Source: Microbacterium sp. KUDC0406
GTDB taxonomy: Bacteria > Actinomycetota > Actinomycetes > Actinomycetales > Microbacteriaceae
DNA: 64,000 nucleotides
Assembly (NCBI RefSeq): GCF_021582875.1
Contig: NZ_CP091138.1
Coordinates: forward strand, 3,534,001-3,598,000
Direction of reading: 5' to 3'
In this document: one piece after another, positions 8,461 through 17,303 of the stretch
Layout: every line of letters begins with the position of its first letter
Numbering within the stretch: position 1 is the first letter of the stretch
Position numbers and translations under genes: made by a program
Notes under the pieces: model-generated
What the model was told of the DNA's origin: nothing
The model's database searches: none
The model's input: the letters and a program-made list of their open reading frames with translations, nothing else

Positions 8461-9642
8461 ATGTCCACGGCATCCGCCCCGGCGCGCACTCCCTGGCTGC
8501 GCGCGATCGCCCTCGGAGTCGGGCTCTCGCTGATCGTCGGCGGCATTCTGCTCGCGTTCGCCTGGCCGTCGCTGACGGCCTCGGCCGAGGATCTGCCTGT
8601 CGGCATCGTCGGGCCGGATGCCTCGGTCGCGCAGGTCGAGGAGGCTGTCGACGAGAAGGCCGACGGAGCCGTCGAGCTGATCAGGTACGACGATCGCGAC
8701 GCGGCCGTCACCGCGATCGAGCACCGCGAGGCCTATGGGGAGATCGTGCTCGGCGACGCACCCACGGATGCGCCCGAAGTGCTCAAGGCCACAGCCGCGA
8801 GCACGCAGGTCGCCGGTGTCCTCGACGGTCTGGCCGCACAGCTGCAGAAGCAGATCGACGCGCAGATCCGCATCCAGGTCGAGCAGGGTGTGCAGCAGCT
8901 GCAGGCCACGATGGGGGCGGCTCTGCAGGCGGCGATGGCGGGTCAGCGACCACAGCTGCCGCAGACGCCCGAGACCTTCGAGATCCCGACCGTGACCGTC
9001 GTCGTGACCGACCTCGCGCCGTACTCGGACGCGGATCCGCAGGGTGTCGGCCTCACCGTCTCGATCTTCCCGCTCGTCATCGGAGGCGTGCTCGGCGGAG
9101 TCCTGCTCTCGCTCACGGTCACCGGAGTGTGGCGGAGGCTCGTCGGCGTGCTGGTGTACTCGGCATCTGCGGGGCTCGTGCTCACCGGCATCCTGCAGAC
9201 TTGGGTCGGCGCACTGCAGGCGGACTTCTGGGCGGATGCCGCGGCCATCGCGCTCACGATCGCTGCGATCGCGTCGACCGTGACCGCGCTCTCGGGGCTG
9301 TTCGGCCGCCCGGGCGTCGCCGTCGGAGCGGTGTCGATGATCCTGTTCGCGAATCCGCTGTCGGCGGCGAACGTGCCGGTCGAGTTCCTGCTCGAGCCGT
9401 GGGGCACGATCGGGCAGTGGATGCCGCCGGGCGCCGGGGCGACACTGCTGCGCGAGCTGTCGTACTTCCCCGACGCGGATGTCTCGCAGCAGTGGCTGCT
9501 GCTCGGCGGGTGGGCGCTGGGCGGGCTCGTGCTCACGGCCCTCGATCCGGCCGGTCGCCGCGCGGCGCGCACAGCCGCGGCCGCTGGGCCTGAGCCGGCA
9601 TCCGCCCCGGTCGCTCCGCCGGCGGTTCCGGCGTCCGTCTGA
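8461..9642 (+). CDS. YhgE/Pip-like (ABC-2 type) membrane protein
   Basis: 393 residues. One hydrophobic helix near residues 15-35 is followed by a soluble domain (about 40-190) with a Gln-rich amphipathic stretch (LQKQIDAQIRIQVEQGVQQL). Five or so C-terminal transmembrane helices follow (from FPLVIGGVLGGVLLSL), then a Pro/Ala tail. This is the topology of YhgE/Pip and ABC-2 permease-like proteins, which in actinobacteria are often TetR-regulated and linked to export or phage/secretion functions. No ATPase gene accompanies it. AGGAGG lies 4-9 bases upstream. Confidence 0.65.
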   Translation: MSTASAPARTPWLRAIALGVGLSLIVGGILLAFAWPSLTASAEDLPVGIVGPDASVAQVEEAVDEKADGAVELIRYDDRDAAVTAIEHREAYGEIVLGDAPTDAPEVLKATAASTQVAGVLDGLAAQLQKQIDAQIRIQVEQGVQQLQATMGAALQAAMAGQRPQLPQTPETFEIPTVTVVVTDLAPYSDADPQGVGLTVSIFPLVIGGVLGGVLLSLTVTGVWRRLVGVLVYSASAGLVLTGILQTWVGALQADFWADAAAIALTIAAIASTVTALSGLFGRPGVAVGAVSMILFANPLSAANVPVEFLLEPWGTIGQWMPPGAGATLLRELSYFPDADVSQQWLLLGGWALGGLVLTALDPAGRRAARTAAAAGPEPASAPVAPPAVPASV

Positions 9643-9656
9643 CGCCTGCTTCTTCT

Positions 9657-9717
9657 GCTCCGGTCTCACTCGCTGCGGGTTCTTCGTCCGAACACCCGCA
9701 ACGAGTGAGACCGGAGC
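9657..9717. terminator. Family C intergenic hairpin
   Basis: CTCCGGTCTCACTCG (9658-9672) pairs with CGAGTGAGACCGGAG (9702-9716), and inside them TGCGGGT pairs with ACCCGCA. The same design recurs twice at 24392-24550. It follows the membrane protein gene and probably acts as a terminator. Confidence 0.6.
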
Positions 9718-9772
9718 GGGAGGCGGACTGAGACGCCGAGGCTTGCGCTCACGCCGCGAACCTGGTTTCATA

Positions 9773-9790
9773 TGGGAAAGCGCTTACCCA
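9773..9790. promoter_or_regulatory. LacI-type operator
   Basis: TGGGAAAGCGCTTACCCA is a near-perfect palindrome around a central CG/GC, with 8 of 9 pairs matching. It is the classic LacI/GalR form and lies 48 bases before the oxidoreductase gene. The LacI protein encoded at 14192 is the likely partner. Confidence 0.65.
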
Positions 9791-9837
9791 GTCATTCCGA
9801 CGCAGCGCACGACTTCCACTGAAGGCAGGACGGACAC

Positions 9838-10989
9838 ATGGCGACTCGCGAGATCGGCATCATCATGAACGGCGTCTCCGGACGCATGGGCTACCGGCAG
9901 CACCTGGTGCGCTCGATCCTCGCGATCCGCGACCAGGGCGGCATCGAGCTCTCGGACGGCACCCGTGTCACGGTCAAGCCGATCCTCGTCGGCCGCAGCG
10001 AGGCCAAGCTCGCCGAGCTCGCCGCGAAGCACGGCATCGACGACTACACCACCGACCTCGATGCGGCCCTCGCCGATCCGCAGTGGGAGATCTACGCGGA
10101 CTTCCTCGTCACCAAGGCGCGCGCCACCGCCATCCGCAAGGCGATTGCCGCAGGCAAGGCGATCTACACCGAGAAGCCGACCGCCGAGTCGCTCGACGAG
10201 GCCGTCGAGCTGGCGCGCCTCGCTGACGAGGCCGGCGTGAAGACCGGTGTCGTGCACGACAAGCTCTACCTGCCCGGCCTTCAGAAGCTGAAGCGCCTGA
10301 TCGACTCCGGCTTCTTCGGCCGCATCCTCTCGGTGCGCGGCGAGTTCGGCTACTGGGTCTTCGAGGGCGACTGGCAGCCCGCGCAGCGGCCCAGCTGGAA
10401 CTACCGCACCGAGGACGGCGGCGGCATCATCACCGACATGTTCCCGCACTGGAACTACGTGCTCGAGAACCTGTTCGGCGAGGTGAAGAGCGTCTACGCC
10501 CAGGCCGCCGTGCACATCGCCGACCGCTGGGACGAGAAGGGCGAGCACTACACCGCCACCGCCGAGGACGCGGCGTACGGCATCTTCGAGCTGGACGGCG
10601 GCATCGTCGCTGAGATCAACTCCTCCTGGACCGTGCGCGTGAACCGCGATGAGCTGGTCGAGTTCCAGGTCGACGGCACGCACGGCTCGGCCGTGGTCGG
10701 CCTGTTCGGCGCGAAGATCCAGCCCCGCAACGCCACCCCGAAGCCGGTGTGGAACCCCGACCTCGAGGACACCCACGACTACGACGCCGACTGGCAGAAC
10801 GTGCCCACCAACGACGTGTTCCTGAACGGGTTCCGTCAGCAGTGGGAGGAGTACCTGGAGTCGTATGTGCTGGGTACCGACTACCCGTTCGACCTGATGG
10901 CCGGCGCCCGCGGCGTGCAGTTCGCCGAGGCCGGCCTCGCGTCCAGCGCCGAGGGCCGCAAGGTCGCGATCGAGAAGCTGTCGCTCTGA
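9838..10989 (+). CDS. Gfo/Idh/MocA-family oxidoreductase
   Basis: 383 residues. The N-terminal Rossmann part reads GIIMNGVSGRMG. It is followed by YTEKPTAES, the EKP cofactor/catalytic motif of the family. The C-terminal beta-sheet domain contains EFGYWVFEGDW and GGGIITDMFPHW, where the D and H match the usual catalytic region. It should oxidise or reduce a sugar or inositol-like polyol with NAD(P). It is the first gene of a five-enzyme catabolic cluster, follows a LacI operator, and overlaps the next gene by one base. Confidence 0.85.
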   Translation: MATREIGIIMNGVSGRMGYRQHLVRSILAIRDQGGIELSDGTRVTVKPILVGRSEAKLAELAAKHGIDDYTTDLDAALADPQWEIYADFLVTKARATAIRKAIAAGKAIYTEKPTAESLDEAVELARLADEAGVKTGVVHDKLYLPGLQKLKRLIDSGFFGRILSVRGEFGYWVFEGDWQPAQRPSWNYRTEDGGGIITDMFPHWNYVLENLFGEVKSVYAQAAVHIADRWDEKGEHYTATAEDAAYGIFELDGGIVAEINSSWTVRVNRDELVEFQVDGTHGSAVVGLFGAKIQPRNATPKPVWNPDLEDTHDYDADWQNVPTNDVFLNGFRQQWEEYLESYVLGTDYPFDLMAGARGVQFAEAGLASSAEGRKVAIEKLSL

Positions 10990-12197
10990 TGAGCACGCTC
11001 CGCCTGCTTGCCGCATCCGGCGAACTGTCGGATGCCGCGCTGAACGACTCCGGCGGCTACCGGCGCCCGACCGCGCCGCTGCGCAGCCGGGTCGCCTACG
11101 CCGCCGCGCACGTGGTGCCGAAGGTGCACGCCGATAACACGCCGGGTCAGCCGGCCGACATCGACTGGGATGCCACGCTGGCGTTCCGCCGCAACGTGTA
11201 CTCCTGGGGCCTCGGCGTCGCCGACGCCATGGACACCGCGCAGCGGAACATGGGTCTGGATGCCGCGGCCACGCGCGAGCTCATCGCGCGCAGCGCCGAG
11301 GTCGCGCGTGAGGAGGGCGGTTCGGTCGTCGTCGGCGTCAACACCGACCACATCGAAGAGACGCACATCTCGCTCGACCAGGTCATCGACGCCTACGTCT
11401 CGCAGCTGGAGTTCACCGAGGAGCAGGGTGCCGGCCCGGTGCTGATGGCGTCCCGCCATCTCGCGCGGGTCGCGGCATCCGCCGACGACTACCGCCGGGT
11501 GTACCGTTCGGTGCTCGAGAAGGCGACCGTCCCCGTCGTGCTGCATTGGCTCGGCACGGCGTTCGACCCCGAGTTGGCCGGCTACTTCGGCGCTGACGAC
11601 TGGCAGACAGCCTCGGGCGTGCTGCTCGACATCATCGCCGAGAACCCGGACAAGATCGCGGGCGTGAAGATGAGCCTGCTGAACGCCGAGAGCGAGATCT
11701 CGGTCCGTGAGCGCCTGCCCGAGGGTGTGCGGATGTTCACCGGCGACGACTTCAACTACGTCTCGCTCATCGGTGACTCACCGGTCGTTGAGCGAGGGAG
11801 CGAAGCGACTGAGACGAAACGCGCCGACATCCGCACCCACTCCGACGCCCTCCTCGGCGCGTTCGCCGCGATCACGCCGGTCGCGTCGGCCGCGATCCAG
11901 GCGCTGGATGCCGGGGACCACGACGCCTACCAGCGTATCCTCGGCCCGACCGAGGAGCTGAGCAGGCAGGTGTTCGCCGCGCCGACGTTCTACTACAAGA
12001 CCGGCGTCGCCTTCCTCGCCTGGCTGAACGGGCACCAGCCCGCGTTCCAGATGGTCGGCGGCCTGCACTCCGCGCGCAGCCTGCCGCACCTCTCGCGCAT
12101 CGTCGAGCTGGCCAATGCGTCGCTCGCGCTGGAGAACCCCGAGCTGGCGCGCGAGCGCTGGCACGGCATGCTGCGACTGAACGGATTGGATGCCTGA
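10989..12197 (+). CDS. DUF993 (dihydrodipicolinate-synthase-like) protein
   Basis: 402 residues of the DUF993 family, a TIM-barrel group resembling class I aldolases; the reaction is not established. Features include NTDHIEETHIS, VVLHWLGTAFDPE and KIAGVKMSLLNAE, whose Lys sits where a Schiff-base lysine would be expected. Between SLIGDSP and RTHSDALLGAF about 14 residues (VVERGSEATETKRADI region) are encoded by an inserted family A repeat; the frame is kept. Homologues occur with the same Gfo/Idh and isomerase neighbours, which suggests cleavage of a keto-sugar intermediate. Confidence 0.8.
   Translation: MSTLRLLAASGELSDAALNDSGGYRRPTAPLRSRVAYAAAHVVPKVHADNTPGQPADIDWDATLAFRRNVYSWGLGVADAMDTAQRNMGLDAAATRELIARSAEVAREEGGSVVVGVNTDHIEETHISLDQVIDAYVSQLEFTEEQGAGPVLMASRHLARVAASADDYRRVYRSVLEKATVPVVLHWLGTAFDPELAGYFGADDWQTASGVLLDIIAENPDKIAGVKMSLLNAESEISVRERLPEGVRMFTGDDFNYVSLIGDSPVVERGSEATETKRADIRTHSDALLGAFAAITPVASAAIQALDAGDHDAYQRILGPTEELSRQVFAAPTFYYKTGVAFLAWLNGHQPAFQMVGGLHSARSLPHLSRIVELANASLALENPELARERWHGMLRLNGLDA
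11783..11822 (+). repeat. Family A repeat inside the DUF993 gene
   Basis: A GGTCGTTGAGCGAGGG ... GAGACGAAACGC copy lies wholly inside the reading frame. It is read in the VVER frame, which avoids the TGA present in another frame. Confidence 0.85.
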
Positions 12198-12201
12198 GCC
12201 C

Positions 12202-12250
12202 GGCGGACGGATCTGCACTTGGCGGACGATCCGCCGGCGATCCGTCCGCC
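12202..12250. terminator. Intercistronic hairpin
   Basis: GGCGGACGGATC (12202-12213) pairs with GATCCGTCCGCC (12239-12250), with a smaller GGCGGA/TCCGCC stem inside. It lies between co-directional genes, so it more likely tunes RNA stability than ends transcription. Confidence 0.45.
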
Positions 12251-12287
12251 ATCCGTCGGAACGTCCGCCATCTGAAAGGGATCCACG

Positions 12288-13148
12288 ATGTCTGCTGACC
12301 CGAGACTCTCCATCAACCAGGCCACCATCAAGTACGCCGACCTCGCGACCGCGCTGCGGGTCACCGCGGATGCCGGGGTGCAGTCGATCGGGCTCTGGCG
12401 CGAGCCGGTGAACGAGGTCGGCCTCGACACGGCGGCGAAGATGCTCGCCGACTCCGGGCTGCGCTTCTCGACGCACTGCCGCGGTGGGTTCTTCACGTTG
12501 CCAGAAGGGCCGGAGCGCTGGGCATCCATCGACGACAACCGCCGGGCGATCGACGAGACCGCGGCGCTCGCCGCGGCCGGCGCTGAGGGGTCGACGGCCG
12601 TGCTCGTACTCGTCGCGGGCGGGCTGCCGGAGGGGTCGCGCGACCTCGTCGGTGCGCGTTCCCGCGTGCACGACGCGCTCACCGAGCTCGCGCCCTACGC
12701 GCAGGACGCCGGGGTCACCTTGGCGATCGAGCCGCTGCATCCGATGTTCGGGTCGGACCGCTGCGTGGTCTCGACGCTCGGCCAGGCGCTGGATCTGGCC
12801 GCCGGCTTCCCGGCCGAGGTTGTCGGAGCCGCGGTGGACACCTTCCACATCTGGTGGGACCCGCAGGTGTATGAGCAGATCGCGCGCGCCGGCCGCGAGG
12901 GCCGGATCGCGACCTACCAGGTGTGCGACTGGAAGACCCCGCTGCCCGCCGACGTGCTGCTCTCGCGGCATTACATGGGCGACGGCGTGATCGACTTCGC
13001 CTCACTCACCCGCGCCGTGGTCGAGACCGGCTACGACCGCGACATCGAGGTCGAGATCTTCAATCAGGAGATCTGGGACACGGACCCGGCGACGGTTGTC
13101 GCCCGCACCGCGGCGTCCTTCGCCGCGACGGTGTCCCCGCACCTCTGA
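12288..13148 (+). CDS. Sugar phosphate isomerase/epimerase (TIM barrel)
   Basis: 286 residues of the AP endonuclease 2-like/xylose isomerase-like TIM-barrel family. Metal-binding and catalytic acids are visible in LAIEPLHPMF (Glu), AVDTFHIWWD (Asp/His) and VEIFNQEIWD (Glu). It should isomerise or epimerise a keto-sugar or keto-polyol produced by the upstream dehydrogenase. AAAGGGATC precedes the ATG. It lacks the GIY-type features of hydroxypyruvate isomerase, so the substrate stays open. Confidence 0.83.
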   Translation: MSADPRLSINQATIKYADLATALRVTADAGVQSIGLWREPVNEVGLDTAAKMLADSGLRFSTHCRGGFFTLPEGPERWASIDDNRRAIDETAALAAAGAEGSTAVLVLVAGGLPEGSRDLVGARSRVHDALTELAPYAQDAGVTLAIEPLHPMFGSDRCVVSTLGQALDLAAGFPAEVVGAAVDTFHIWWDPQVYEQIARAGREGRIATYQVCDWKTPLPADVLLSRHYMGDGVIDFASLTRAVVETGYDRDIEVEIFNQEIWDTDPATVVARTAASFAATVSPHL

Positions 13149-13155
13149 ACTCACC

Positions 13156-13214
13156 TTCGAATCGCGCAACTTGCCGCTTTTCCTGGCCGGAAGCTGCCAG
13201 TTGCGCGATTCGAA
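13156..13214. terminator. Intercistronic 16-bp perfect hairpin
   Basis: TTCGAATCGCGCAACT (13156-13171) is the exact complement of AGTTGCGCGATTCGAA (13199-13214). The hairpin fills almost the whole gap before the next gene. Confidence 0.6.
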
Positions 13215-13227
13215 ACAGAATAGGAAC

Positions 13228-13983
13228 ATGACCATGCGACCTGGACTCTGCTCCGTGACCTTCCGGCAGCTGACGGCCGAGCAGGTCGTCGAGGCGTGCG
13301 CAGCCGCGGCACTCGAGGTGATCGAGTGGGGCGGCGACGTGCACGTGCCGCCCGGCGACACCGCCCGCGCCGCCGCGGTCGCGCGCGCGACGACGGATGC
13401 CGGACTCGCCGTCTGCTCGTACGGCTCGTACTTCCGCCCCGGCGTGCAGGACGACCTGGAGCCCGTGCTCGACAGCGCACAGGCCGTCGGCGCCGACCGG
13501 GTGCGCATCTGGGCCGGCGGCATCGGTTCGGCCGAGGCATCCGCCGAGCACTGGGCGTTCGTGATCGCCCGGCTGCAGGCTGCCGTGGAGCAGGCCTCGA
13601 CACGCAGCATCACCCTCGCACTCGAGTACCACTCGCGCACGCTCACCGACACCGCGGCCACGACCAGGCGGCTGCTCGACGAAGTGCCGGGACTCTCCAC
13701 GTACTGGCAGCCGAACGTCGCGGCCTCCGACGAGTCGGCGATCGCCGACTACATCGCTCTGGCCGACCGGGTCAGCGCCGCGCACGTCTTCTCGTGGTGG
13801 CCCGCCGCCGAGCGGCTGCGTCTGCGCGAGCGCGACAGCCTGTGGCGCGGCTTCTTCGCTGCGGCATCCGACTCGGCCGCGCCGCCGCGAGACGCCCTGC
13901 TGGAGTTCGTCCCCGATGACGATCCCGGCATTCTCGCCGCAGAGGCGGCGACGCTGCGCGGCTGGCTCGCCGGCGCGGCATGA
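13228..13983 (+). CDS. Sugar phosphate isomerase/epimerase (second TIM barrel)
   Basis: 251 residues. A short TIM-barrel isomerase: MRPGLCSVTFRQL at the start, VIEWGGDVHV, then ALEYHSRTLTD and the late AHVFSWWP strand. The family signature Glu in ALEYH and the His pair are kept. It is only distantly similar to the preceding barrel, so the pathway probably uses two successive isomerisation steps. The start at 13228 follows a TAGGAA element closely. Confidence 0.75.
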   Translation: MTMRPGLCSVTFRQLTAEQVVEACAAAALEVIEWGGDVHVPPGDTARAAAVARATTDAGLAVCSYGSYFRPGVQDDLEPVLDSAQAVGADRVRIWAGGIGSAEASAEHWAFVIARLQAAVEQASTRSITLALEYHSRTLTDTAATTRRLLDEVPGLSTYWQPNVAASDESAIADYIALADRVSAAHVFSWWPAAERLRLRERDSLWRGFFAAASDSAAPPRDALLEFVPDDDPGILAAEAATLRGWLAGAA

Positions 13984-14052
13984 GCGTCGTCTGCCGCGTC
14001 GGCCACCACTCGGGTCGCAGTCGGTCCCGCTTCGCGTCCCGCGATTCGGCCC

Positions 14053-14105
14053 AGGTCGCAGTTCGTCCCGCTTCTGGGCGGTCTTTCCGGGACGAATCGC
14101 GACCT
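14053..14105. repeat. Imperfect inverted repeat before lacI-type gene
   Basis: AGGTCGCAGTTCGTCCCG (14053-14070) and CGGGACGAATCGCGACCT (14088-14105) pair with two mismatches. Related GTCGC/GACGAATCGCGAC pieces flank it between 14020 and 14150. Confidence 0.5.
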
Positions 14106-14179
14106 GAGCGGAGCGGTGGGCGGCTTTGGGCGACGAATCGCGACCCGAAGAGACGATCGGACGCCACGGACGCGGCGGA

Positions 14180-14191
14180 TAGGCTCAACGC
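14180..14191 (+). promoter_or_regulatory. Leaderless -10 element
   Basis: TAGGCT is followed by exactly 6 bases and the ATG at 14192. Confidence 0.5.
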
Positions 14192-15217
14192 ATGACCGCT
14201 GAGGCCCGGCGCGCGGGGCGCGCCTCGACCCCGACGCTGCACGACGTCGCACGCGCGGCGGGGGTGTCACTCGCCACGGCGTCGCGCGTGCTGAACGGCT
14301 CGGAGCGCAAGGTCGCCGAATCGTTCCGCGAGCGCGTCGAGCAGGCCGCGGCCGAGCTCGGCTACACCGCCAATATCTCGGCTCAGGCGATCGCCCGGGG
14401 CACCTCGCCGGTGATCGCGCTGCTCGTCGCCGACATCGCCGACCCGTACTTCGGCCTGATCGCCTCCGGCGTCGCGCGCGGTGCGGACGAGCACGGCCTC
14501 ATCGTCACCGTCGCGATCACCGAGCGCGACCCCGAGCGCGAGACCCGCATCCTGCGTGCGCTGCGCGGGCAGCGGCCACAGGGTGTCATCCTCGCCGCAT
14601 CCCGCACCGGCGCCGATGACAAGGACGCGCTGGATGAGCTGGCGGCGTTCCCCGCGCTCGGCGCGCGCACCGTGACGTTCGGAACCGGCGGCGAACGCAG
14701 CCTGCAGATGGACAACCGCGACGGCGCCCAGCGGCTCGGTCGTGAGATGGCGGCGATCGGATACCGGAGGGCGATCGTTCTCGGCGCGGCCGAGGGCGTG
14801 CGCACGTCTGACGATCGTCTCGGCGGCTTCGAGGCCGGCTTCTCGTCGGGAGGCGGAGCCGTGGAGCGCACCTATCGCGGCGGATTCGCGCGCGAGTCCG
14901 GCGCGCAGTGCATGACCGCCGCGCTGGCCGATGGCATCGAACCCGGCACGCTCGTCTTCGCGCTCAGCGACGTGGTGGCCGTCGGTGCGATGACCGCCGT
15001 CCGTGACGCGGGCCGAGCGGTCGGTTCCGACATCGCCGTCTGCGGATTCGACGACGTGCCCGTGAGCAGGGACGTGACGCCGCAGCTCACGACGGTGCGC
15101 GTGCCGCTGAGCGAGCTCGGCTACCAGGCGTTCCGCGCCACCGTGGATGCCGAATGGCAGCAGCCCCCTCTCCAGCTCGAGGTCGTGGTACGCGAGAGCA
15201 CTCCCGGACTCGGCTGA
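14192..15217 (+). CDS. LacI-family transcriptional repressor
   Basis: 341 residues. The N-terminal HTH reads TLHDVARAAGVSLATASRVLNG, here split as TLHDVARAAGV and SLATASRVLNG, with the hinge following. The sensor domain begins at IALLVADIADPYFG and ends with CGFDDVPVSRDVTPQLTTVR. It probably binds TGGGAAAGCGCTTACCCA at 9773 and the related site at 16363, so it would link the enzyme cluster and the ABC importer. Its stop overlaps the glycerate kinase start (TGATG). Confidence 0.9.
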   Translation: MTAEARRAGRASTPTLHDVARAAGVSLATASRVLNGSERKVAESFRERVEQAAAELGYTANISAQAIARGTSPVIALLVADIADPYFGLIASGVARGADEHGLIVTVAITERDPERETRILRALRGQRPQGVILAASRTGADDKDALDELAAFPALGARTVTFGTGGERSLQMDNRDGAQRLGREMAAIGYRRAIVLGAAEGVRTSDDRLGGFEAGFSSGGGAVERTYRGGFARESGAQCMTAALADGIEPGTLVFALSDVVAVGAMTAVRDAGRAVGSDIAVCGFDDVPVSRDVTPQLTTVRVPLSELGYQAFRATVDAEWQQPPLQLEVVVRESTPGLG

Positions 15218-16312
15218 TGCGCATCGTTCTCGCCCCCGACAGCTTCAAGGGCACGATCACCGCCGCGGACGCGGCATCCGCTCTCGCTGCGGGCTGGGGT
15301 GCCGCCGCGGAGTTCGTGATGCGCCCGATGGCGGACGGGAGAGGGCACGGTCGCCGCGTTCGCGGCGGCGGTGCCCGGAGCGGTGCGGATGCCGGTCACC
15401 GTGGACGGTCCGGCGGGCGAGCCGGTCGACACCGCCTGGCTGCTGCTGCCCGCGACGGAGGACGCCCCCGACGGCACCGCCGTGGTCGACCTCGCTTCGA
15501 CGTCGGGTATCGAGCTGCTCGGCGAACTGCGCCCCTTCGATGCCGACTCGACCGGCTTCGGCCAGGCGATCGCCGCAGCGCTGGATCACGGGGTCTCCCG
15601 GCTGATCGTCGGGATCGGGTCGAGTGCGTCGACCGACGGCGGCACCGGAATGCTGCGCGCCCTGGGCGCGCGGTTCACGGATGCCGCGGGCGCAGCGGTG
15701 CCGAGGGGCGCGCGTGGCCTGAACACGATCGCGCAGGCCGACCTGCGCGGATTGCGCCCCGCGCCCGAGACGCTCGTGCTCACCGACGTCACGAATCCGC
15801 TCACGGGCCCGCGCGGGGCGGCCGAGGTGTTCGGCCCGCAGAAGGGTCTCACGAATGCTGCGGATCGTGCGCGAGCGGATGCCGGACTCGCGGCGCTCGC
15901 CGCGCTGCTCGGGCTGGACCCGGCGACCCCCGGCGCCGGCGCCGCCGGAGGTGTGGGAGGCGCACTCGTCGCCTGGAGTGCGCGGCTGCTGCCCGGGGCA
16001 TCCGAGGTCGCCCGCCTGATCGGCCTCGCCGAGGCGATCGCCGACGCCGACCTCGTGATCACCGGCGAGGGCTCCTACGACGGGCAGTCCGGCGACGGCA
16101 AGGTGCCGTCGTTCGTCGCGGGTGTCGCGGCGGACGCCGGGGTGCCGGCTGCCGTGGTCGCCGGACGCATCGCCGCTGATGCCGACAGATCGCTCTTCGC
16201 CGCATCCGTCTCGCTGACGGAGCTGTCCGGCTCCGCGGACTCGGCCATGGCGGACACCGCCCGCTGGCTGCGGGCGGCCGGGGCAGAGCTGGCCCGCGGC
16301 TTCGTGCACTGA
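15217..16312 (+). CDS. Glycerate kinase, interrupted by a frameshift
   Basis: Glycerate 2-kinase of the GlxK/GarK family, about 365 residues after repair. The start MRIVLAPDSFKGT and the later segments GIGSSASTDGGTGML and VITGEGSYDGQS are diagnostic. The family motif PMADGGEGT is broken at 15337-15339: the sequence reads GACGGGAGAGG, and two more Gs would restore ADGGEGT and join both frames. It phosphorylates glycerate to 2-phosphoglycerate, so the cluster's end product probably enters glycolysis at this level. The frameshift lies in a G run and may be an assembly error. Confidence 0.85.
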
Positions 16313-16326
16313 CCTTCGCGACGGTG

Positions 16327-16380
16327 TTGCCATCCTGTCTGCAGGTGTTACTATCGAGGCAGTGGGAATACGCTTTCCAA
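16327..16380 (+). promoter_or_regulatory. Promoter and LacI-like operator before the ABC importer
   Basis: TTGCCA (16327-16332) and TACTAT (16349-16354) form a -35/-10 pair with a 16-base spacer. Downstream lies TGGGAATACGCTTTCCAA (16363-16380), a degenerate LacI-type palindrome related to the one at 9773. Confidence 0.5.
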
Positions 16381-16413
16381 CCCTGATCCCGGACGAAGAT
16401 GTCGAGGAACCGA

Positions 16414-17268
16414 ATGTCGACGACAACGCAGAACGCGACCATGACGCTCGCGGTCGGCCAGCAGGCGAACGAGCCGAACGCCTTCGCACGCTGGTGGCTG
16501 CGCAACTGGCATCCCGTCGTCTTCGTGATCGTCGTGCTCATCGTGTGGTGGCTCGTCACCGCGCTGGGCTGGGTGCAGCCGTACATCATCCCCTCGCCGG
16601 CAGACACGTGGGCCGCCTTCGCCGACAACCCGGCCTACCTCATGCAGAACACCTGGGTCACCACCTACGAGACCCTGGTCGGCTTCGCGATCGCGGTCGT
16701 GGTCGGCCTGTTCGTCGCGGTGGTCATGGTGTACTCGCGGGGACTCGAGCAGACGCTCTACCCGGTCATCCTGTTCGCGCAGGTCATCCCCAAGATCGCG
16801 ATCGCCCCCCTGTTCGTGGTCTGGCTGGGATTCGGGATGGGACCGAAGATCCTCGTCGCCGTCCTCATGGCGTTCTTCCCCGTGGTCATCTCGGGTCTCG
16901 CCGGACTCCGCACCGTGGACCCCGAGATCCTGCAGCTCACCTCGACGATGGGGGCGGGGCGCTTCAAGACGTTCACCAAGGTGCGTCTGCCCGCCGCGCT
17001 GCCCGAGCTGCTCTCCGGGCTCAAGGTCGCCGCGACCCTCGCCGTGACCGGTGCCGTCGTCGGCGAGTTCGTCGGCGCGAACGAGGGCCTCGGCTACGTC
17101 ATCCTGCAGGCCAACGGCAACCTCGACACCGCGATGCTCTTCGCGGCGCTCATCATCATGTCGCTCATGGGAGTGCTGCTGTTCGCCATCATCCAGATCG
17201 CTGAGCGATTCCTCATCCCCTGGCACGCGTCCAAGCGCGATGTCGGCGCCGCGACCGTGCGGCTCTGA
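16414..17268 (+). CDS. ABC transporter permease (NitT/TauT type)
   Basis: 284 residues with six hydrophobic segments and the BPD_transp_1 fold. The cytoplasmic coupling loop is seen in LTSTMGAGRFKTFTKVRLPAALPELLSGL in pieces: STMGAGRF then RLPAALPELL, close to the EAA-G consensus. It forms the membrane channel with the binding protein and ATPase that follow. ATG at 16414 is preferred over 16399 because GAGGA lies 5 bases upstream. Permeases of this type carry nitrate, sulfonates, or pyrimidine/riboflavin precursors. Confidence 0.88.
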   Translation: MSTTTQNATMTLAVGQQANEPNAFARWWLRNWHPVVFVIVVLIVWWLVTALGWVQPYIIPSPADTWAAFADNPAYLMQNTWVTTYETLVGFAIAVVVGLFVAVVMVYSRGLEQTLYPVILFAQVIPKIAIAPLFVVWLGFGMGPKILVAVLMAFFPVVISGLAGLRTVDPEILQLTSTMGAGRFKTFTKVRLPAALPELLSGLKVAATLAVTGAVVGEFVGANEGLGYVILQANGNLDTAMLFAALIIMSLMGVLLFAIIQIAERFLIPWHASKRDVGAATVRL

Positions 17269-17303
17269 ACCCACCTACCCTCACCAAGACACAAGGAGAC
17301 CTG

